From: an uncultured Bacteroidales bacterium
GTDB lineage: Bacteria; Bacteroidota; Bacteroidia; Bacteroidales; UBA932
Assembly: GCA_944322925.1 (NCBI GenBank)
Contig: CALUQM010000014.1
Coordinates: 1 to 46,383 of the forward strand
Direction of reading: 5' to 3'
Length of the DNA stretch: 46,383 nt
A program made the translations under genes and the position numbers. The notes under the pieces were generated by a model. The model saw only the letters and a list, made by a program, of their open reading frames with translations, had not been told where the DNA came from and made no database searches. Positions 40,580 to 46,383 of the stretch are shown here, piece by piece (within the stretch, counting starts at the first letter, position 1; each line of letters opens with the position of its first letter).

Positions 40580-42109
40580 ATGAAGGAAATAGAGATAACC
40601 TGCCCGATAGGCAGAAAACCGGATGATGATCAGATACTTGCCGCCGCGGCAAAGGCTCTGGGAGTCCCGGCAAAGTCCGTGGCGGGATACCGTCTGAGAA
40701 AACGCTCCATAGACGCCCGCAACGATGTCGTGTACCGTTACCGTTTTGAAGTTTATTCAAAAGGGGAGACCGTGCCTGATTTCGTCCTCGATGAATACAG
40801 GGACGTTTCCGGTGCGGAACCTGTCCTTGTCATCGGGTCGGGGCCGGCAGGGATGTTCGCCGCCCTGAAGCTCCTGATGCGCGGTTTCAGGCCTGTCATC
40901 CTCGAAAGGGGAAAGGATGTCCACAAAAGGAAGTTCGACATGGCCGCACTTTCGAAAAACGGGACTGTCGATCCCGATTCGAATTATTGCTTCGGCGAGG
41001 GCGGGGCCGGCACTTTCTCGGACGGAAAACTGTTCACGCGTTCTTCCAAACGCGGCGATATCAGGGAAGTCCTTTATCAGCTTGTCCGTTTCGGCGCCGA
41101 TCCGGATATTCTTGTCGATGCCCATCCGCACATCGGAAGCGACCGGCTCCCCGGTATAGTGGAGAATATCCGGAACTGCATAGTGGAGCACGGCGGGGAA
41201 TACCATTTCGGGACCAGGGTGACGGATATCATCAAAAAGGGCGACGGTTCGTTCGAAGTGAAGTCGGCAGACGGGTCAGTATGGCAGTCCCGCAAGGTCA
41301 TTCTTGCTACAGGCCATTCCGCAAGGGATATTTACGAGATGTTCGCAAGGAAAGGCTGGGAACTCTCAGCCAAGGGATTCGCTCTCGGCGTGAGAGTGGA
41401 ACATCCGCAGTCCGTCATCAACAGGATACAGTATCACGGCCGCTATCAGCCGTTCATGCCTGCGGCTGAATATTCTTTCGTGACGCAGATCGAGGGCAGG
41501 GGCGTCTTTTCTTTCTGCATGTGCCCCGGCGGCATTCTCGTCCCGTCTTCCACGGCAGGGGATGAAGTCGTGTTGAACGGCATGTCGAATTCCGCCCGCA
41601 ACTCAAGATGGGCGAATGCCGGAGTCGTAGTGTCCGTCGAGCCGGAGGACTGTCCCGAATATGCGAAGTACGGCTCCCTGTCGCTTCTGAATTTCCAGAG
41701 AGACGTGGAGAGGGCCATGTTCCGATTTACGAAATCCCTCAAGGCTCCGGCCCAGAGAATGATGGATTTCTGCCGCAGGACAGTGTCTTCGGATCTCCCT
41801 GCCACATCATACCATCCCGGAACGGTGAGCGCACCGCTGCATGAACTGCTCCCGGAAAATATCTCCATGAGGCTCAAATATGCCTTTCCTGAGACAGGAA
41901 ACCGGAAAATGAAGGGATACTACACCAATGAAGCCCTGCTGCTTGGTGTCGAGTCCCGTACTTCCTCTCCCGTGCGTATCCCACGTGACCCCGATACCCT
42001 TGAATATGTTGGGTTGCCCGGCCTGTATCCGTGCGGGGAAGGCGCCGGATACGCCGGAGGCATAGTGTCGTCCGCGCTCGACGGGATCAATTGTGCTGCG
42101 AAAATCTGA
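40580..42109 (+). CDS. FAD-dependent oxidoreductase of the COG2509 type
   Basis: This 509-residue flavoprotein belongs to a widespread uncharacterised family of FAD-dependent dehydrogenases. A short N-terminal domain (1-80, GVPAKSVAGYRLRKRSIDAR) precedes the Rossmann FAD-binding motif VLVIGSGPAGMFAAL, then ILERGKDV, YCFGEGGAGTFSDGKL, the ATGHSARDIYEM region, and a C-terminal GLYPCGEGAGYAGGIVSSALDG, which also contacts FAD. Its substrate is not known. It is probably cotranscribed with tsaD. It converges with the next gene, with 13 bases between their stops. Confidence 0.9.
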   Translation: MKEIEITCPIGRKPDDDQILAAAAKALGVPAKSVAGYRLRKRSIDARNDVVYRYRFEVYSKGETVPDFVLDEYRDVSGAEPVLVIGSGPAGMFAALKLLMRGFRPVILERGKDVHKRKFDMAALSKNGTVDPDSNYCFGEGGAGTFSDGKLFTRSSKRGDIREVLYQLVRFGADPDILVDAHPHIGSDRLPGIVENIRNCIVEHGGEYHFGTRVTDIIKKGDGSFEVKSADGSVWQSRKVILATGHSARDIYEMFARKGWELSAKGFALGVRVEHPQSVINRIQYHGRYQPFMPAAEYSFVTQIEGRGVFSFCMCPGGILVPSSTAGDEVVLNGMSNSARNSRWANAGVVVSVEPEDCPEYAKYGSLSLLNFQRDVERAMFRFTKSLKAPAQRMMDFCRRTVSSDLPATSYHPGTVSAPLHELLPENISMRLKYAFPETGNRKMKGYYTNEALLLGVESRTSSPVRIPRDPDTLEYVGLPGLYPCGEGAGYAGGIVSSALDGINCAAKI

Positions 42110-42122
42110 AAAGCCTGAAGAC

Positions 42123-43076
42123 TTATTTATTGTGCTTCATACGGTACAGAGGCCAGAAGTATTTTATCTTGAATATGGTTTTACGGGCCTTTTCAGACAT
42201 TTTTCCCCGCTGGCCGTAGACGGAACAAAATATCTTCCGCATTTCGCAGGTCTCTTCTTTCAGGGACGCCGCCCCTCCCAGTGCGAGAAAATGCCTGAAT
42301 CTACCCACGCAGTTGTCGACCTGCAGCCTGAATATGGCGTCCCTGGTATCCTGCGGAATGTCGTCGAATCTGTCGAGATAGTTGAATCTGCCTGATTCGG
42401 CCAGAAAAAAATGATATTCCTTTTCCGGTGTCAGAGTGTGGCAGGTGCTGTCTGCCCGCTGATAGTAGGCGTAGAAGGACTTGTCTGTCCAGACGATGCA
42501 TGAACTGTCTCCTGCCATTCTGTACACTACGGCATGATCCTCAAAAAAACGTCCTTCCGGAAACGGATGTCTTTCGACTGTTTTCCTCGAGAAAAGCTTG
42601 GTGCATGGAGAACTGCTTACGGTTTCCGTAAAAATATCCTTTACGACCTCCGCCGGCGTCCGTACTACGGTTTTCCCGGTATCGGCCATGCCGGACGTAT
42701 GGCCGTCAGGAAACAGCTGGTAGAAATTGCAGTACACAAGGTCCGCATCGTATTTGACAGCAGCAGAGTACAGCGATTCGTACATTGTCCTGTCTATATG
42801 GTCGTCGCTGTCCACGTATCCTATGTACCGGCCTGTCGTATGTTCCAGCGCGGCGTTTCTCGCATGTGACTGTCCTGCGACATCGAGATGCAGGACCTTG
42901 ATCCTGTCGTCTTCGGAAGCCAATTCATCGCACAGCCCGTAAGACCCGTCGGTCGACAGATTCTCCGCAAGTATGATTTCGATGTCGTCCAGAGTCTGGT
43001 TTCTGACGGAATCCACGCATTTTCTCAGATAAGGTGCAGTATTGTGCACCGGAATGATTATGCTTACACAGGCCAT
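42123..43076 (-). CDS. GT2-family glycosyltransferase
   Basis: This 317-residue family 2 glycosyltransferase has a GT-A fold. The N-terminal MACVSIIIPVHNTAPYLRKCVDSV, the NLSTDGS stretch, the metal-binding DSDDH (DxD region) and the SHARNAALEHTTGRYIGYVD segment are all present. The C-terminal half (YHFFLAESGRFNYLDRF onward) is variable and probably binds the acceptor. No membrane segment is clear, so it may act on the inner face of the membrane on lipopolysaccharide or capsule intermediates. It starts from a promoter shared divergently with the next gene. Confidence 0.9.
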   Translation of the reverse strand: MACVSIIIPVHNTAPYLRKCVDSVRNQTLDDIEIILAENLSTDGSYGLCDELASEDDRIKVLHLDVAGQSHARNAALEHTTGRYIGYVDSDDHIDRTMYESLYSAAVKYDADLVYCNFYQLFPDGHTSGMADTGKTVVRTPAEVVKDIFTETVSSSPCTKLFSRKTVERHPFPEGRFFEDHAVVYRMAGDSSCIVWTDKSFYAYYQRADSTCHTLTPEKEYHFFLAESGRFNYLDRFDDIPQDTRDAIFRLQVDNCVGRFRHFLALGGAASLKEETCEMRKIFCSVYGQRGKMSEKARKTIFKIKYFWPLYRMKHNK

Positions 43077-43092
43077 GATTCTTGAATATTAA

Positions 43093-43127
43093 ATTGCAAA
43101 TATACTCCAATAACAGTATTTTTGCAA
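43093..43127. promoter_or_regulatory. Inverted-repeat divergent promoter of the glycosyltransferase cluster
   Basis: Plus strand: -33 ATTG (43093-43096), 20 bases, -7 TATTTTTG (43117-43124). Minus strand: -33 TTG (43127-43125), 20 bases, -7 TATATTTG (43104-43097). Each -7 box abuts the other strand's -33 element because the ends form the inverted repeat TTGCAAATA / TATTTTTGCAA. Polymerases could not bind both at once, so the two directions should compete. Confidence 0.65.
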
Positions 43128-43150
43128 TCTGAATCCAATTTGACCGGATT

Positions 43151-44059
43151 ATGGAATTAGCTGTTGTCATACCGGCATACAAGAGTGCTTTCTTACGTAA
43201 AACACTCGAGTCGATAGCATGTCAGACGTGCAATGATTTCATTCTGTACATAGGGGACGACAATTCGCCGTTCGATCTGGAACGGATTGTAGATGAATTC
43301 AGAGACAGGATAAGGATTGTCTACAGACGGTTTGAGGAAAATTTGGGCGGAAAGAATCTTATTGCGCATTGGGACAGATGTGTGAAAATGTCGTCCGAAC
43401 CTTATGTGTATTTTTTCTCCGATGACGACATGATGCCTTCTGATGCGGTGGAACGTATATATTCTTCGATAAATGCGTGGCCCGGACATCGGTTTTTCCG
43501 GTTTCCCCTGAATCTTGTCGATTCCGAAGACCGAATTATATATTCCAATCCGCCTTTGCCTGAAGGGGTTTCTTCTGCCGAAGAACTCATGTGCGACAAG
43601 CTCGGGTGCGTCAGATCTTCGACAGCCTGCGAATATGTCTTTGCCAGAAGTCTGTATGATGAATGCGGAGGTTTTGTCGACCTGCCCCTGGCCTGGGGTT
43701 CCGATGATGCCACATGGTATCTGATGGCGGCAAGCGGAGGCGGTGCAGTCAATATTCATGGCAGGCCGGTAATGTGGAGAGACGGTTCCGGTGAAAATAT
43801 ATCTTCGGATACATCCCTGTACAGGGAAAAACTTGACGCGACAACACGATTTATATATTGGCTTCGGAAAAATTACCGCCGGAAGAATTCCCGCCTGTTC
43901 AGGAAATCTCTGAAAACATATATCAATAATATTTTCGTGACGACGGTACGGATGGATTACACTGCCGCGGAGTTGGACAGGATATGCAGGGCTCTGGCCG
44001 GTATAGATATATTCGTAGCTTTGCATATCTATTTCAAGTTCCGTCGAAAAGTGAAATAA
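43151..44059 (+). CDS. GT2-family glycosyltransferase
   Basis: This 302-residue GT2 enzyme starts MELAVVIPAYKSAFLRKTLES and has YIGDDNSP, the NLGGKNLIAHWDRC stretch and the metal-binding DDDM motif (FFSDDDMMPSD). A second conserved region is LPLAWGSDDATWYLMA, with the likely catalytic aspartates. It is clearly paralogous to the next gene, with the same motifs in the same order. It probably adds a sugar to a surface glycan; the donor and acceptor are unknown. The promoter with correctly spaced -33 and -7 boxes starts 27 bases upstream of the ATG. Confidence 0.9.
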   Translation: MELAVVIPAYKSAFLRKTLESIACQTCNDFILYIGDDNSPFDLERIVDEFRDRIRIVYRRFEENLGGKNLIAHWDRCVKMSSEPYVYFFSDDDMMPSDAVERIYSSINAWPGHRFFRFPLNLVDSEDRIIYSNPPLPEGVSSAEELMCDKLGCVRSSTACEYVFARSLYDECGGFVDLPLAWGSDDATWYLMAASGGGAVNIHGRPVMWRDGSGENISSDTSLYREKLDATTRFIYWLRKNYRRKNSRLFRKSLKTYINNIFVTTVRMDYTAAELDRICRALAGIDIFVALHIYFKFRRKVK

Positions 44060-44072
44060 ATCTGGACTAACC

Positions 44073-45011
44073 ATGAAACTCGCATTCGTCATTCCTGCCT
44101 GGAAATCCTTGTATTTCAGGGAAACTTTGGATTCGTTTGTCCGCCAGACGGACAGGAGATTCAGAATTTATGTCGGAGACGATGCCAGTCCGGAGAATCT
44201 GAAGGAAATCGTGGATGAATACCGGGAAAGGCTGGATATCGTCTACAGGCGTTTTCCTGAAAATCTCGGCGGCCGCGACCTGACGGCTCACTGGCTCCGG
44301 TGTCTCGGGATGGTGGAAGACGAAGAGTATGTCAGCATTTTTTCCGATGACGATGTTCTTTCCGATAATGCCGTACACATGTTTCATGAAGCGGAAAGTC
44401 TGAATCCGGGACATAATGTGTATCACTGGAACCTTTCGTTCATAGATGCGCAGGGAAAGAATTTCGCCGAACCGGGCAGATATCCGGAAAAGATGGATGT
44501 CAGGGAATTTTACCGGAGGCTCTACGGAGACCACAGCATCGATGCCAGGATGCCTGATTTCATTTTCCGTACTTCGGTCCTGAAAGAGAAGGGTTTTGTG
44601 AAATTCGACCTTGCATACAGGACCGACAATGCTACCGTGATGTCTCTGGCTCGCAATGACGGCATTTTTTCCGCAGGCGGGGATGTCGGGCTGTTCTGGC
44701 GCGACAGCGGTGTGAATCTCTCTTCGACTGCGGCCCGGGACATCGTTTGCAGGAGGGTGTTCGCAAGCATAGGGTTTTTCAACTGGGTCGACAGGTTTTT
44801 CTCCCCGGACGGGAACCCTCTGGACCAGAAGCGGAACATGAAAATGATAATCCGTGAACTGCTGCAGCTCTATCCTTACGTTCCGGAATCCGATATCAGG
44901 AAACTGATGAAGTCTGTGGATTTCTTCAACACGAATCTGGCCTGCATGTTGAAGAGCAGGAGAATATTCCGGCGGATGCTGGCCCGGTTGAAAAGACATG
45001 GTAAAGTTTAG
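44073..45011 (+). CDS. GT2-family glycosyltransferase, paralogue of the preceding gene
   Basis: This 312-residue GT2 enzyme shares its layout with the upstream gene: MKLAFVIPAWKSLYFRETLDS, YVGDDASP, NLGGRDLTAHWLRC, IFSDDDVLSDNA, then LAYRTDNATVMSLA. It lies 13 bases after its paralogue and is cotranscribed. The pair looks like a tandem duplication that has diverged, especially after residue 120 or so. It probably carries out a successive sugar transfer in the same glycan. Confidence 0.9.
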   Translation: MKLAFVIPAWKSLYFRETLDSFVRQTDRRFRIYVGDDASPENLKEIVDEYRERLDIVYRRFPENLGGRDLTAHWLRCLGMVEDEEYVSIFSDDDVLSDNAVHMFHEAESLNPGHNVYHWNLSFIDAQGKNFAEPGRYPEKMDVREFYRRLYGDHSIDARMPDFIFRTSVLKEKGFVKFDLAYRTDNATVMSLARNDGIFSAGGDVGLFWRDSGVNLSSTAARDIVCRRVFASIGFFNWVDRFFSPDGNPLDQKRNMKMIIRELLQLYPYVPESDIRKLMKSVDFFNTNLACMLKSRRIFRRMLARLKRHGKV

Positions 45012-45026
45012 ATAATCAGTTTTGCA

Positions 45027-46292
45027 ATGAGCAGGAAGAAAATAGCGTTTGTTGTCGTCCGTTATGGTATGGAGATTAACGGGGGAGCCGAATTCCATTG
45101 CAGGATGCTGGCCGAAAGGCTGGCTGCAGACTACGATGTAGAGGTGCTGACCACATGCGTGAAGAATTATCTGAAGGCTGCCAATGAATACGAGGCCGGT
45201 GAGGATGTATTGAACGGGGTGACTGTCCGCCGTTTTCCCGTATCTCCCGCGGATGACGGCTGTTCCGAAACATACTATATACACAGATCGAGGTTCGCAA
45301 GGAGGCTGAGGAAAAACCTTGCGAAAGCCGGCATCCTGAGATGGCTGAGCTATATCTTCCCTGTATGGAATCTCGGGTACGAGGCTGATGTAATGGCGTT
45401 GGAGCACAGCGTATTCTATTCTCCGGCACTGCGCGAATACATAAGAGCCAACAAGGACAGGTATGAAGCCATAATTGCCGTTACTGCGGAATACGCTCCG
45501 TTCTTTTTCGCCGCCCTCGATGCCGGGGAGAAACTGATAGCGATTCCTACGTTGCATGACACGAGGGTGTCGTACAGGCCTTTCATGACGCACTCGTTCC
45601 GCAATATCCGATATACGGGTTTCAACACCGAGTCGGAATGGCGGCTTGCAAAATCCATATTGGGCAAATGTCTCGGGCAGTCTGGCATTATAAGCGTAGG
45701 CATAGAGTCTCCTGAACCTGCAGACTGGGGCGCAGTGAAAGAGAAATTCGGTCTGCCTGAAAAATATATCTGCTATGTAGGCCGTATCGAAAAGGGAAAG
45801 ACAGGAGACCTCCTGGACTATCTCGGGTCCTATACCCGGAAACATCCCGAAAGGGCACTGCCTCTTGTAATGGTCGGCCAGGTATTCGAAGAACCGGATA
45901 ATTCCGGGAATGCCAGGGTGATTCCGACAGGTTTCGTGACCGACGAGGAAAAGAGGGCCATAATGATGCACTCCTGTCTTCTGGTCAACCCGTCGAAATA
46001 CGAAAGTCTTTCCCTTATAGTCCTCGAGGCTCTCAACGATCGCGTGCCTGTTCTTGTGAACGGCAGGTGCGAAGTGCTGAAGGAACACTGCGTCAGAAGC
46101 AAAGGTGCAGTAAAATGCTATACCGACGAAAAGAGTTTCTGCGATGCCCTCGATATCATACTCTCCGATCCCGAAGTGCGGGCATACATGGAAGGGCAGG
46201 GCTATGACTACTACCTCCGGAATTATACCTGGGAGAAAATAATGCCGAGGCTGTACAAGGCTATCGGCATCGTTTCCGGAACGGCAGAGTGA
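45027..46292 (+). CDS. GT4-family glycosyltransferase
   Basis: This 421-residue enzyme is a GT-B retaining glycosyltransferase. The N-terminal domain begins KKIAFVVVRYGMEINGGAEFHCRMLAERL, the glycine-rich acceptor-side loop. The C-terminal nucleotide-sugar domain has YICYVGRIEKGKTG and the GT4 motif NPSKYESLSLIVLEALNDRVPVLVN, whose E-x7-E glutamates bind the donor. It ends FYDYYLRNYTWEKIMPRLYKAI-like, as is usual. It is 15 bases after the second GT2 and in the same operon. The partial gene at 46303 converges with it. Confidence 0.92.
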   Translation: MSRKKIAFVVVRYGMEINGGAEFHCRMLAERLAADYDVEVLTTCVKNYLKAANEYEAGEDVLNGVTVRRFPVSPADDGCSETYYIHRSRFARRLRKNLAKAGILRWLSYIFPVWNLGYEADVMALEHSVFYSPALREYIRANKDRYEAIIAVTAEYAPFFFAALDAGEKLIAIPTLHDTRVSYRPFMTHSFRNIRYTGFNTESEWRLAKSILGKCLGQSGIISVGIESPEPADWGAVKEKFGLPEKYICYVGRIEKGKTGDLLDYLGSYTRKHPERALPLVMVGQVFEEPDNSGNARVIPTGFVTDEEKRAIMMHSCLLVNPSKYESLSLIVLEALNDRVPVLVNGRCEVLKEHCVRSKGAVKCYTDEKSFCDALDIILSDPEVRAYMEGQGYDYYLRNYTWEKIMPRLYKAIGIVSGTAE

Positions 46293-46302
46293 ATGATTAC
46301 GG

Positions 46303-46383
46303 TCATATCTTTTCGATAGCCTCGACGAGTCTTTCGGTTACAAGCGGCCAGCCGTATCCTGATTCGAAATATTCTTTTCCCTT
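46303..46383 (-). CDS. Partial gene, C-terminal end only
   Basis: The last 26 codons of a minus-strand gene run into the window edge, ending ...SGYGWPLVTERLVEAIEKI and a TGA stop at 46303-46305. The phrase YGWPLVTERLVEAIEK and the neighbourhood fit the C-terminal helix of another glycosyltransferase, but the fragment is too short to be sure. It ends 10 bases from the convergent GT4 gene. Confidence 0.6.
   Translation of the reverse strand, partial: KGKEYFESGYGWPLVTERLVEAIEKI

Noticed and set aside
44067-46088. A 673-codon open frame on the minus strand across the GT2 and GT4 genes
   Set aside because: It lies opposite two well-supported glycosyltransferase genes, has no recognisable motif and shows the composition of a reverse-complement shadow.
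1-46383. CRISPR arrays, tRNA or rRNA genes, insertion sequences
   Set aside because: No regularly spaced repeats, cloverleaf sequences with CCA-type ends, rRNA segments or transposase motifs were seen on reading both strands; gaps between genes are mostly too short to hold them.

Overview
The window is chromosomal DNA from a Bacteroidota bacterium, most likely a Bacteroidales. The evidence is two SusC/SusD-type outer-membrane uptake pairs, several promoter -7 boxes of the TAnnTTTG type, few Shine-Dalgarno sequences, BACON and DUF1735-type lipoproteins, an ATP-dependent PEP carboxykinase and the DUF4491 family. I cannot name a genus from the sequence alone.

Bases 1-4070 are an accessory region that looks more AT-rich than the rest by eye. 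It holds small toxin-antitoxin modules: an intact antitoxin followed by a YafQ-type toxin with a nonsense codon, then an MNT nucleotidyltransferase/HEPN pair. These are separated by two copies of a conserved, structured intergenic repeat. Then come a short coiled-coil ORF, a possible PD-(D/E)XK-like protein and a strongly reduced Hsp70-like protein, the last two on the minus strand.

Bases 4072-20368 form one plus-strand polysaccharide utilisation locus: SusC1, SusD1, SusC2, SusD2, a DUF1735-like lipoprotein, a BACON/DUF5689-type lipoprotein, a secreted alpha/beta-hydrolase esterase and a secreted glycosidase resembling GH59 galactocerebrosidase. The first gene has no usable start in frame with its signal peptide. 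A ten-guanine tract just upstream would join the promoter-proximal ATG to the SusC frame if it had nine (or twelve) guanines, which suggests phase variation. No sensor/regulator gene is linked.

Bases 20407-31686 carry mostly housekeeping and envelope genes: a membrane metallophosphoesterase, a DUF362/ferredoxin protein, a TonB-dependent receptor, a DUF4491-PatB/MalY fusion, a CDF metal exporter, an outer-membrane beta-barrel protein, pckA and recQ. Bases 31696-39437 are a compact minus-strand operon (tamB, an rsmI-like methyltransferase, folB, mtaB and a metallo-hydrolase). It diverges from tsaD and an FAD-dependent oxidoreductase (39523-42109). TsaD and MtaB act in sequence on the same tRNA nucleotide, A37.

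Bases 42123-46383 are a glycosyltransferase cluster: one GT2 on the minus strand, then two tandem paralogous GT2s and a GT4 on the plus strand, with the end of one more gene at the window edge. The divergent genes share an inverted-repeat double promoter. I found no rRNA, tRNA, CRISPR array or insertion sequence.
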